From assembly GCA_017255395.1 (NCBI GenBank), contig JAFKDC010000019.1:1-64000 (forward strand): 64,000 nt of DNA. Reading direction: 5' to 3'. The stretch is from Enemella evansiae. GTDB taxonomy: Bacteria; Pseudomonadota; Alphaproteobacteria; Rhodobacterales; Rhodobacteraceae. The notes below the pieces were generated by a model. The model was given only the letters and a program-made list of their open reading frames with translations, did not search any database and was not told where the DNA came from. The position numbers were made by a program, and so were the translations under genes. How positions within the stretch are numbered: position 1 is the first letter of the stretch; every line of letters starts with the position of its first letter. Positions 41,021-51,212 of the stretch are shown one piece after another.

Positions 41021-41056
41021 GCAAAAGCGCCGCGCCCCCGGTCGGGAGCGCGGCGC
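41021..41056 (-). terminator. Hairpin between TAXI binding protein and permease genes
   Basis: On the minus strand a 9-bp perfect stem (GCGCCGCGC at 41048-41056 and GCGCGGCGC at 41027-41035, loop of 12 that can pair further) is followed by TTTTGCG. It looks like an intrinsic terminator inside the operon, likely a partial stop that makes the binding protein more abundant than the permease; it could also protect the 3' end of that mRNA. Confidence 0.75.
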
Positions 41057-41069
41057 GATCCGGGCCGGA

Positions 41070-42026
41070 TCAGTCGATCAGCCCCTGCTCCTTGTAGAAG
41101 CGCTCGGCGCCCGGGTGCAGCGGGATCGGCATGCCGTCCAGCGCGCCCTCCAGCGTGATCTGCGCCGCCGCCTGATGCGAGGAGACCAGCGTCTCGAGGT
41201 TCTCGAAGAGCTGCTTGGTCATCTCGTAGGCCAGCTCGTCCGAGACGTCCGAATGCGTGATCAGGTAGTTCGAGATCGCCACCGTCGGCACGTCCGCATC
41301 CTGCCCGTCATAGGTGCCCGCCGGGATCACCGCCGCCTGGTAGGGCGCGCCCAGCGTCTCGGCGATGCTGGCCGGGATTTCCAGCACGGTGATGTCCACC
41401 GAGGTCGAGAGGTCGCGGATCGAGGCCACGCCCAGCCCCGCCGACTGCAGCGTCGCGTCAAGCTGGCGGTTCTTCATCAGTTCCACCGACTCGGCGAAGG
41501 GCAGGTATTCCGTCTTGCCGAGGTCGTCGTAGGACATCCCCGCCGCGCCCATGATCGCGCGCGCGTTCAGTTCCGTCCCCGAGGCGGGCGCGCCCACCGA
41601 CACCGCCTTGCCCGGCAGGTCGTTCAGCGAGGTCGCACCGGCTTCGGCCAGCGCCACGAGCTGCACGTAGTTCGGGTAGATCGCCGCGATCCCGCGCAGC
41701 TTGTCCAGCTTCTTGGGGAAGCCCGCCTCGGCATTGCCTTCCCAGGCCGCCGCGACGCTGTCGCCCAGCGAGAAGGCGATCTCGCCCCGGCCGTCCTGCA
41801 GCAGGTTGAGGTTCTCGACAGAGGCCTTGGTGGATTGCACCTGCGTGCGCACCTTGTCGATGTTCTCGGCGTAGATGTTCGACAGCCCGACGCCCAGCGG
41901 ATAGTAGACGCCCGAGGTGCCGCCGGTCAGCACGTTGACGAAGTTCTGCGCCTGCGCGCCGGTTGCGCCAAGGGCCACGACGGATGCCAGCAGAGCGCCG
42001 CGCAGGGCGGTGTTGAAATGGATCAT
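41070..42026 (-). CDS. TAXI family TRAP substrate-binding protein
   Basis: A 318-residue periplasmic receptor. The signal peptide is residues 1-26 (cleavage after GAQAQ region). The TAXI signatures are VLTGGTSGVYYPLGVGLS at the mature N-terminus and VQSTKASVENLNLLQDG. It captures substrate for the fused TRAP permease downstream. GGGAGG lies 7 bases before ATG 42026, so the 75 upstream codons are rejected. It is the first gene of the operon; the 210-base gap to folA holds divergent promoters. Confidence 0.93.
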   Translation of the reverse strand: MIHFNTALRGALLASVVALGATGAQAQNFVNVLTGGTSGVYYPLGVGLSNIYAENIDKVRTQVQSTKASVENLNLLQDGRGEIAFSLGDSVAAAWEGNAEAGFPKKLDKLRGIAAIYPNYVQLVALAEAGATSLNDLPGKAVSVGAPASGTELNARAIMGAAGMSYDDLGKTEYLPFAESVELMKNRQLDATLQSAGLGVASIRDLSTSVDITVLEIPASIAETLGAPYQAAVIPAGTYDGQDADVPTVAISNYLITHSDVSDELAYEMTKQLFENLETLVSSHQAAAQITLEGALDGMPIPLHPGAERFYKEQGLID

Positions 42027-42237
42027 GATATCCTCCCGTTGAGTGATCCGCCCCCTCCCGGGGCAATCGCCGCCATGCAAAGCGCGGCGCGGGCGGTTGC
42101 GCAAAGACAACCCGCCGGGGCGGCGAAATCGCCGGGCAATTGATTGCCACGAGCCGGGCAACACCTTGCGCGGCGCCTGCGTGACAAGGCGGAACGGGGC
42201 GGCTAAGCCTGTGCGTACCATTCTGCCGGAGGCCCCC

Positions 42238-42708
42238 ATGATCACCCTCATCGCCGCTCACGACCGCAACCGCGCCATTGGCAAGGACGGGGACATTCCC
42301 TGGCACATCCCCGAGGACCTCGCCATGTTCAAGCGCGAGACGCTGGGCGGCGCGCTGGTGATGGGCCGCCGGACCTGGGAGAGCCTGCCGGTGAAACCCC
42401 TGAAGAACCGCCTGAACATCGTGGTCTCGCGGGATACCTCGCTGACCGAGCATGTGGTGGGGTCGGTCGCAGAGGCCGTGGCCCTTGCGCAATCCGAGGG
42501 GTATTTCCGGATCTACGGCATCGGCGGGCAGAGCATCTACGAAGAGATGCTCCCCATGGCCCACCGCCTGCTGCTGACCGAGGTCGACACGGAGGCCGAG
42601 GGCGCGGATACGTGGTTCCCGGAGATTGGGGATGGGTGGGTAAAATGTACTGACTTCAAATGCAGCACAAAACACGCAGCAATCTTAGAGCACATAAGGA
42701 TTTCCTAA
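42238..42708 (+). CDS. folA: Dihydrofolate reductase with foreign-looking 3' end
   Basis: A 156-residue DHFR that reduces dihydrofolate with NADPH. The active-site acid is Asp in IPWHIPEDLAMFKRET, with MGRRTWESLP and YGIGGQSIYEEML for NADPH binding. Codon use is GC-rich up to about 42635 (GDGW), then switches abruptly to AT-rich for the last 23 codons, although the encoded tail (AILEHIRIS) still fits the family C-terminus. The gene therefore looks like a hybrid created by insertion or recombination at its 3' end, and the next gene has the same AT-rich make-up. GGAGG lies 6 bases before the ATG. Confidence 0.93.
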   Translation: MITLIAAHDRNRAIGKDGDIPWHIPEDLAMFKRETLGGALVMGRRTWESLPVKPLKNRLNIVVSRDTSLTEHVVGSVAEAVALAQSEGYFRIYGIGGQSIYEEMLPMAHRLLLTEVDTEAEGADTWFPEIGDGWVKCTDFKCSTKHAAILEHIRIS

Positions 42709-42718
42709 GGGGATTGCG

Positions 42719-43516
42719 ATGAAAACTACATTACTTGATCAAGGAAATTTCGCGCTTGGACTAGTGTGCGGCATCTGCCTGACATCAATCGCATTTTTAT
42801 TTTACGATTACTATGACATCATAGTATCGGACAAAACACTTCTCGGCGCTATCATCGGCGGAGGCATTGCAGGCTTAGCCTCACTTTGCACGGCCTTAGT
42901 AGCAGTTTACTTTAGCATAAAAGATTCTCAGGAAAAGAAAAAGCACGGACTTGCTTCTTCGGCGTTCTCTGCGTTTCAAAAATCCACTGAGCTTTTAGAC
43001 ACTATTACGAAGACGTACCATCACTTTTTCACCGCGGATGAAACTAGTATCGTTCGTGCTGGAAAAGATACTCTGATATGGAAGCCCTTACACGGCGTTC
43101 GGGATCGAGTTCAATTCTCAGAGTCCGAAAAATGTTTGGGGCTTCAAATTAAACGCGCAGATCTATTCAACATGATTCAAAGCCTTCAGCGCCTAGAGGA
43201 AAGCTTTAGCTTCCTGAGGCTTACCCATGACGAGCACTTCAGAAACTTCCAGTCAACGGTTCAGCCACAACTAAGATCCGATCTTGTAACTTGGAAAGGT
43301 TCCGGACCAGCAAAGATTGACAACACTCAGATGATAGAACTTTTGAGCGTTCAAGGCCTGTTGAAATCTTTCCTGCTTGATGCACAAAAGGAAGCAAAAA
43401 GGCTGCACGCTTTGCTTATAGAAATCCTCGAGCGAGAATTCGGAACTACCGTGAACTTTGAGCTTGTGAACGTTAAACCTAGTGCTCGTGACTACTTCGC
43501 CCCAGCGGGGCGCTAA
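42719..43516 (+). CDS. Orphan two-helix membrane protein in AT-rich insert
   Basis: A 265-residue protein of unknown family, 10 bases after folA, with AAGGGGA before its ATG. Two N-terminal membrane helices (about residues 11-30, LGLVCGICLTSIAFLFYDYY; and 41-66, AIIGGGIAGLASLCTALVAV) are followed by a cytoplasmic, helix-rich, possibly coiled-coil domain of about 195 residues (IQSLQRLEESFSFLRL; LLDAQKEAKRLHALLIEILE). Codon use is AT-rich (many AAA, ATT, TTT, TTA) unlike its neighbours, a sign of recent transfer. The layout recalls membrane-anchored effector or sensor proteins of defence islands, but no enzymatic motif is seen. Confidence 0.8.
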   Translation: MKTTLLDQGNFALGLVCGICLTSIAFLFYDYYDIIVSDKTLLGAIIGGGIAGLASLCTALVAVYFSIKDSQEKKKHGLASSAFSAFQKSTELLDTITKTYHHFFTADETSIVRAGKDTLIWKPLHGVRDRVQFSESEKCLGLQIKRADLFNMIQSLQRLEESFSFLRLTHDEHFRNFQSTVQPQLRSDLVTWKGSGPAKIDNTQMIELLSVQGLLKSFLLDAQKEAKRLHALLIEILEREFGTTVNFELVNVKPSARDYFAPAGR

Positions 43517-43567
43517 AGATCGAACAGATATAAGTCGGCATTTGAGACCCCAAGTAAGTTACGTTTG

Positions 43568-43698
43568 CCAGCGCCGACCCGCGGGGTGGCGCTTCCACCG
43601 GGTTCGGCATGGCAGTTTATCCCGGCCAAGCCCGTGTGCCCTCACCGGATCACCCGGACCTCACCAAAGCGCCGCCCCGGGGGGCGGGTCGGCGCTGG
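43568..43698. repeat. Inverted-repeat element before parE
   Basis: Perfect 15-bp arms CCAGCGCCGACCCGC (43568-43582) and GCGGGTCGGCGCTGG (43684-43698) bound a 131-bp unit, and the pairing continues inward (to about 43594 and 43666) with a small loop. Inside lies GGCAGTTTATCCCGGCCAAG (43611-43630), the core of a dispersed repeat found again near 58095 and 63145. It may be a MITE-like element or a long RNA hairpin. It sits in the 420-base gap between the AT-rich orphan gene and parE, which otherwise holds no gene. Confidence 0.7.
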
Positions 43699-43938
43699 CG
43701 CGGCGGCTTCGCCTTGTTCCGCGCCCGGTGACATAGATCGATGCTGCTTGGGTCATGGAACGGGCGGTATCTAAACGCGGCTCCCTCCCCTCCCGCGATG
43801 GGGTCGACGTGGCGGGAATGCTCTCCCTCCGCGAGGCCTCGCAGCCCCGCCGCGCGCCCCGTTTACCCCGGCTTCGCGCTCTGCCATACTCCGGGGCCAA
43901 CCAACCAGAACAAACCGAGCACGCCGAGGGACCCCGAT

Positions 43939-45897
<1,959 letters not shown>

Positions 45898-45937
45898 AAC
45901 CCTTGCCAAGGCCCGCGCACTCGGCAACTCTCGACCC

Positions 45938-46624
45938 ATGCGCGTGCTTGGCCTTCTGTGTCTTCTCTTGCTCGCCGCCTGCGGGCGGCCCCTGACCCCG
46001 TCAGAGACGGCTTACCTGAAAGCCATTCAGGGCGAGGCGCTGGACACCCGCAGGATGCGCATCACAAATGGGCATTTCGCCGGTGCCATCACCTACGAAA
46101 TCCCGGTGCGCCCCCGCGACACCTGCCAGGAACGGATCTGGCCTCCGATGACGCAGGCGCAGACGGTGACCGTCTCGCCCGCCGCGACGGTGCTGTTCGA
46201 TACGGTGCTGATGCGGAAGGACGTCTACCGGAAGGACTTCCTGAAAGGGTGGCCGGACCGGGTCGATCTTTTCGACGCCATGCTTCTGGCGCATGAGGCG
46301 ACGCATGTCTGGCAATGGCAGAACCGCCACAAGACCGGCTACACGCCACTGAAGGCCCTGAACGAGCATGTGACCAGCCGCGACCCCTACCTGTTCGATG
46401 CCGATCAGTCCCGGGATTTTCTCGAATTCGGGTATGAGCAACAGGGCAGCATCGTCGAGGAATATGTCTGCTGCCGCCTGCTCGATCCGAAGGCGCCCCG
46501 GACAGAGCGCCTTCGCCTGATGATCTCGGAACACATGCCAATCGGGCGGCTGGATCGGATCGTCGACCGCCCGATGATCCACGTCCCATGGGACGGGGTG
46601 CAGACCGAGGGCATCTGCCGCTAA
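45938..46624 (+). CDS. Lipoprotein with HExxH motif
   Basis: A 228-residue predicted lipoprotein: signal sequence with lipobox LLAAC (Cys15). The central LLAHEATHVWQWQNRH contains a zinc-metalloprotease-type HEATH (HExxH) motif, and a later Glu in SIVEEYVCC could be the third ligand. Similar hypothetical proteins are found in Rhodobacteraceae; peptidase activity is plausible but unproven. It lies 40 bases after parE on the same strand and is convergent with csbD (17 bases). Confidence 0.75.
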   Translation: MRVLGLLCLLLLAACGRPLTPSETAYLKAIQGEALDTRRMRITNGHFAGAITYEIPVRPRDTCQERIWPPMTQAQTVTVSPAATVLFDTVLMRKDVYRKDFLKGWPDRVDLFDAMLLAHEATHVWQWQNRHKTGYTPLKALNEHVTSRDPYLFDADQSRDFLEFGYEQQGSIVEEYVCCRLLDPKAPRTERLRLMISEHMPIGRLDRIVDRPMIHVPWDGVQTEGICR

Positions 46625-46641
46625 AACGCGTGGTTGACGCC

Positions 46642-46854
46642 TCAGACCGGATCGTCGTCCAGCTTGGTCTGCCAGCGCGACAGCTCGCGCTCGGCTTCTT
46701 CACGGGTGCGCCCGTATTTCTCTTGGATCAGGCCAAGCATCTGTTCACGCTCGCCCTTGGCCTCCTGAATTTCATTATCGGTCAGCTCACCCCACTCTTC
46801 GCGGGCCTTGCCCTTGAGTTGCGTCCATTTGCCTTGGATCTGGTCCCAGTTCAT
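46642..46854 (-). CDS. CsbD family stress protein
   Basis: A 70-residue hydrophilic protein with the CsbD signature MNWDQIQGKWTQLKGKAREEWG followed by GELTDNEI and a charged helix (read from the start; quoted in parts). CsbD-like proteins are general stress proteins of unknown mechanism. AAGGAG lies about 7 bases before the ATG at 46854. The much longer open frame upstream is not family-like. Confidence 0.93.
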   Translation of the reverse strand: MNWDQIQGKWTQLKGKAREEWGELTDNEIQEAKGEREQMLGLIQEKYGRTREEAERELSRWQTKLDDDPV

Positions 46855-47177
46855 CGCGAACTCCTTTTCGCATTCGGGTCTGCCCGGATAACCCCCGACC
46901 CCGCCCCGCGGTTCCCGCCCGCATGGAGCCTTGGCAAGGCTGCCCGGCCTTTGCCGAGGCAGTGAATCGCAAGCTGATCCTGGAAATTTCAGCATCCATG
47001 CCGGTCCGGCGGTTCGTCGCGGCGAACTGACGGGGCGCACCGACGCACAAAAGACGCGGCGGCCCTACCCCGCGATGTGGCGCCTGAAGCCCCGCGCCAT
47101 CAGCGGCCCCGCCACAAGGCGATGCCCCCGCCGCCAGAGACGGGCGCACAGACCCTCGGTGCCTCGGGCCGCGCGCG
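46855..47177. other. Gap between csbD and the 490-residue unknown gene
   Basis: About 320 bases with no supported gene. It holds the csbD promoter and the 3' end region of the minus-strand gene at 47178. No terminator was identified. Confidence 0.4.
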
Positions 47178-48650
47178 TCAGACCACCTGCGTCAGATGCG
47201 CGGTAGGCGATGTGCTCTCCTGCGGCCATGCCACCGGCTGGCCCTCGGCGCGCAGCTCGGCAAGGCCGCGCCCGAAGTGGCGCGGGTGGGCCTGTAGCAC
47301 AAGCGTGCGCCCGTCGAGATCGCGGAACGCCAGCCGGGCGCTGCGGTTGTCCCGCTCCATGGCCTCTCGCAGGACGCTCAGCGCAATGGCTTGCCCAAGG
47401 CGCAGGTCGGCAAAGGCCTCGGAAGGCAGGCAGGCGGCAGACATCACCCGCGCCCGGGCGATGTCGCGCATCAGCAGGTCGACCTCCTGCGCCGGGGCGG
47501 CGGCCCCGATCCGGTGCAGCGGCTGCGGCGCATGCCACAAAACCGCTTTCAGCAGCGTGCCCAGCGCGCCGGCCACGACCGCATGCGCGGCGGTGTCCGA
47601 GGGCGTATGCTCCAGGCTGCGCACGTCCGCCAGCGGCAGGAACAGCGCAAGCCCCCGCCGCCGCAGACCCCGACGCGCCGCATTGGCGCGGCTGACCCAG
47701 TGCAGCAGCCCCGGCGCGTGCTCGGCCAGCATCTCGGCGGCGGCGCGGTATTCCGCATGGGCCGGGGCGGCCTCCCGCTCTTCCCGGGTCAGCCACAGCG
47801 TCATGCGCGCCGCCGTTACCGCGGGCCGCGACAGCCGGTCCAGCCGCGCCGCCTGCTCTTGCGCCATGCGGCGGGCGTGGCGTTCCGCCTCTGCCATCAC
47901 CGCGAACAGGCGCGGCCCGGTCCAGAGGTCGCAGGCCGAGGGTGCAGAGACGGACAACGCCCCGCGCGCCAGCGCCGCCAGTGCCGCGTTGTGGAAGGGC
48001 CGCGCCGCCGGGATTCGGGGCAAGGCATCGGCCAGCGCCCCCGGCGTCTCCGGCACGGTCGGTTCGGGCGAAAGCCCCGGCACACGCAGCCCGGCGCCGC
48101 TTTGGCCCGCGCACCACGCAACCCAGTCCGACATCGGCGCGTCCCCGGCTGGCACCGCTTCGCACGGACCAAAGGCTCCGGCGTGGTCTTCGCGCCACAG
48201 GGCAGAGGCCCCTGTCTCGTCCCCCGACAGCGCTACGCCGCAGCGTTGCAACGTGCGCAGGGTCAACTGGCCATCGCCATTCCAGTGAAGGCTGCGGCGA
48301 TGGCCAGGATCACCCTCCGCCCCGGAGGACTGAGCGGAGGGTTCCATCGCCTCGGCCATCTGGCGGGCGTCGAACCAAGGAAGGTTCCGCAATTCGCAGA
48401 GAAGCTCGTGCAGAGTGAACCGGGTTCTGCGGTCGATCCGGGTTTCAAGGTGCGGATCGGCAAGGGCCTTGGCCGGATGATCGCGCAGCAGCGACAGCGC
48501 GAAGATCTCGGCCATCTCGCCAGCCAGTTCCACCGGCCCGGGGCGGTGCGGCGCAGGCGACCGCAGGGCACCGATGGTGCGCGGCGGGGCCCCGCCTCGG
48601 ATCACGGTCAGCGCGACCCGCTTCCCTGCTTTGGCCTTTTGTCCGACCAT
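47178..48650 (-). CDS. Unknown 490-residue protein beside subtilase gene
   Basis: A large Ala/Arg-rich protein without signal peptide, membrane helix or known domain. The N-terminus MVGQKAKAGKRVALTVIRGG is basic; the middle is rich in Leu/Ala helices; there are conserved-looking Trp/His points (LLHWVSRANAARRG; WHAPQPLHRIG). ATG 48650 is preferred to a TTG two codons upstream; the ribosome-binding site is unclear for both. It is divergent from the subtilase gene at 48942, sharing a 290-base promoter region, and lies in the same neighbourhood as a SARP regulator and a haloperoxidase-like gene. Confidence 0.7.
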   Translation of the reverse strand: MVGQKAKAGKRVALTVIRGGAPPRTIGALRSPAPHRPGPVELAGEMAEIFALSLLRDHPAKALADPHLETRIDRRTRFTLHELLCELRNLPWFDARQMAEAMEPSAQSSGAEGDPGHRRSLHWNGDGQLTLRTLQRCGVALSGDETGASALWREDHAGAFGPCEAVPAGDAPMSDWVAWCAGQSGAGLRVPGLSPEPTVPETPGALADALPRIPAARPFHNAALAALARGALSVSAPSACDLWTGPRLFAVMAEAERHARRMAQEQAARLDRLSRPAVTAARMTLWLTREEREAAPAHAEYRAAAEMLAEHAPGLLHWVSRANAARRGLRRRGLALFLPLADVRSLEHTPSDTAAHAVVAGALGTLLKAVLWHAPQPLHRIGAAAPAQEVDLLMRDIARARVMSAACLPSEAFADLRLGQAIALSVLREAMERDNRSARLAFRDLDGRTLVLQAHPRHFGRGLAELRAEGQPVAWPQESTSPTAHLTQVV

Positions 48651-48941
48651 CTCCAACCCCCGGTGGCTGATCGCGCCCTATGCGGCGCCGATTGACGAAA
48701 CGTTAACGGCACTCTGCCCCGGCTGCGTGATCGCTCCGCAATCGCTGTGCAAATTTCCCGTGAACAGGCCATGAAATTCACGCGCGATGCCGCGCCGGAG
48801 CCTGCCCGCTGCGTGAACGCAGCGCAATTTCCCCGCCGTTTTCGCAGCATCCGGGCTGTGCGCGACAGGGCGTCTTGACGCATGTCGGGCAAGCGCGTTC
48901 ACTTCACCCCGATCTTCGGGCGGTGAAAGGGAGCGCATAAC

Positions 48942-50999
48942 ATGCCAAGCGACTGGACGGACGCGCGGGACTGGACCGCCCGGGATGCCTATCTTGACTG
49001 GACCCGCCATCTAGCCTCCAGACGCGCGCCCCTGCATCCGGCCGATCCCGAACCGGCCCCGGCGCTGGAGCCGGTCTTCGTACGCCTTCTGGCGTCGGAC
49101 ACCGCATCGCGCCAGCGGCTGCTGGATCTGGTCCTTGCCCCCGCCTCGCCATTGTTCATGGATCCGCACGAAGAGGCCCGGTTGTCCGAGCGTCTGGCCG
49201 AAGGCGCGGCGGAGGGCCTGCCCGACGAATACGCCCTGTACCGCCGCTGGCGCACCCCCGACAGCGCCCATGCCGACCTCTTCGAGGTGCTCGACACCGG
49301 CATCGAAGTCAGCGCCACGCGTCGGCCCGCAGGCGGTGCGCCCGCCCTGCCCGTCGCCGAAGAGCTGCCCGAGGACACGCCTGTCGTCGCGCTGATCGAC
49401 GACGGCATCGGCTTCCTGAACGCCCGCTTCTGCACCGCCGGGCCAGATGGCCTTCGGACCCGGTTCCGCGGGCTCTGGCTGCAATCGCTGGAGCGGTTTT
49501 CGACCGACACCAAGCAGATCACCTGCGGTCAGGTTCTCGACCCCGCGGCGATAAACGCGCTGCTGAACAGCCGGGACGAACAGGGCAGCTATGCGGCGCT
49601 GAACGCCGGGCTCTACGGCCCGCAGACCCGCTGCGAGACGGCGCGTAACGCGACCCACGGCACCCATGTCCTTGACCTTGCGGCGGGGGCCGATCCGCTG
49701 GACGCCTCCGATCCGGTGCGGGGCTGGCCGCTGCTGGCGGTGCAACTGCCGCCCGAGGCGATCGACGACACCTCTGGCATCCGCTTCGAGAACTACATGG
49801 TGCAGGGCCTGCGCTGGATCTTGCGCCAGGCCCACGCGCTGGCCCCCACCGCGCCGGTGATCGTGAACCTCTCGCTGGGTGTGACCGCCGGCCCCAAGGA
49901 CGGCAGCCGCTTCGTCGAACACCAGATGGCCCGCGAGGCCGCCGAGTGGGAGCGGGTGAAGCGCCAGCCGGTGCGGCTGGTCTGGGCCTTCGGCAACACC
50001 TATCGCGGCAGTCAGGTGGCGCATCACGCCTTCCCGGCAGCGGCCGCGCAGAAGGACCGCGAGACGCAGATCGGCTGGCGCGCCCAGCCCGATGACGAGA
50101 CGGCGAATTACCTCGAAATCCGCACCCGCAACGCGGCCTCCACCGATATCGAGGTTTCGGTCTGTTGCCCCAATGGCGTGGAGTCGGGCTTTGCCGCGCT
50201 GGCCCCCGGGCAGGTCCGCACGCTGGAACGCAACGGCAAGGCGCTGGCCCGGCTGTACCATGTGCGCGAACGCCGCTTCGGCGGCGGCGTGGTCAGCCCC
50301 GCGCATTACGTTCTTGCGCTGGCGCCGACGCGCGGGCGCAAGGCGGCAGAGCCCCTCGCCGATCCCGGGCGCTGGACCCTGGGCCTGCGCTACGGCGGCG
50401 CGGCGGCGGCGCAGGTGGTGCTGCAGGTCCAGCGCGACGATGCCATGCGCGGCGCCATGGTGCAGGGCCGCCAGTCCTACCTCGACTGCGAGACAAGCGG
50501 TGTCTGGGATGCCGAAGAGATGGCCTATACCGGCTTCGCCGAGGGTGGCCCCGTCCGGCCCGAAGGCAGCCACAGCGCCGACGCGACGGTGTCGGCGCGC
50601 CAGATCTTCAGCTGCGGCGCGGTCCGTGTGTCCGGGCGGGTCGCGGCACGGCGCAGCGCCGAGAATTTCCGGCCCTCGCGCTACAGTGCCATGGGCGCCG
50701 CGTGGTCGGTGCCGGGGCCGACCGCCGCCACGGTGGCGGATACCGGATCGTTCCGGCCGGGCATCCGGGCCGCCGGGACGCTGTCGGGCACGGTGCGCAG
50801 CTTCAACGGCACCAGCGCGGCGGCGGGGCGGCTGACCCGCGCGCTTGGCATGTCGGCGGCGCGGATCGTGGAAAACGCCAGCAGGGCAGAGACGACCCCG
50901 CTGGACGACATTGCTGAGGATGCGGTGCCCATGGTCGCCACAGAAGAGGCGGACCATGCGCGGCTGGGCAAGGCGATTGTTCTGCCCGGCAAACGCTGA
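48942..50999 (+). CDS. S8 family (subtilisin-like) serine peptidase
   Basis: A 685-residue subtilase with a complete triad: Asp153 in VVALIDDGIGF, His in ATHGTHVLDLAAG and Ser in FNGTSAAAGRL. The oxyanion-region Asn is in NLSLGVTAGP. There is no signal peptide or propeptide-like start, so it is probably cytoplasmic or exported by an unknown route. The roughly 145-residue N-terminal domain and the beta-rich insert between His and Ser are not recognised. A GAAAGGGAG lies about 7 bases before the ATG. It is divergent from the 490-residue unknown gene; a shared function is suggested by context only. Confidence 0.88.
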   Translation: MPSDWTDARDWTARDAYLDWTRHLASRRAPLHPADPEPAPALEPVFVRLLASDTASRQRLLDLVLAPASPLFMDPHEEARLSERLAEGAAEGLPDEYALYRRWRTPDSAHADLFEVLDTGIEVSATRRPAGGAPALPVAEELPEDTPVVALIDDGIGFLNARFCTAGPDGLRTRFRGLWLQSLERFSTDTKQITCGQVLDPAAINALLNSRDEQGSYAALNAGLYGPQTRCETARNATHGTHVLDLAAGADPLDASDPVRGWPLLAVQLPPEAIDDTSGIRFENYMVQGLRWILRQAHALAPTAPVIVNLSLGVTAGPKDGSRFVEHQMAREAAEWERVKRQPVRLVWAFGNTYRGSQVAHHAFPAAAAQKDRETQIGWRAQPDDETANYLEIRTRNAASTDIEVSVCCPNGVESGFAALAPGQVRTLERNGKALARLYHVRERRFGGGVVSPAHYVLALAPTRGRKAAEPLADPGRWTLGLRYGGAAAAQVVLQVQRDDAMRGAMVQGRQSYLDCETSGVWDAEEMAYTGFAEGGPVRPEGSHSADATVSARQIFSCGAVRVSGRVAARRSAENFRPSRYSAMGAAWSVPGPTAATVADTGSFRPGIRAAGTLSGTVRSFNGTSAAAGRLTRALGMSAARIVENASRAETTPLDDIAEDAVPMVATEEADHARLGKAIVLPGKR

Positions 51000-51212
51000 G
51001 GCGACAGTGCCACGACGCGAAGGGGGGCGTCGGGGCGGCCCGGTACACCAGTGTCGCCCCGCGACCGGTCAGCGCAAAGCCCCCGGCGGGCATCCCGGCC
51101 TTCGAGACAACGCAACGGGAAAGGTCAGCCCCGCTCAGACCGCAGCGCAAAGCCCCCTCTCGTGCCGCAGCACCGGCGCGGACGGCTCCCCGGAACGAAA
51201 TGGCAGGCAAGC

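Noticed and set aside
39078-42143. Plus-strand open frame of about 1020 codons
   Set aside because: Antisense to the TRAP permease and TAXI genes; long only because stop codons are rare opposite GC-biased codons.
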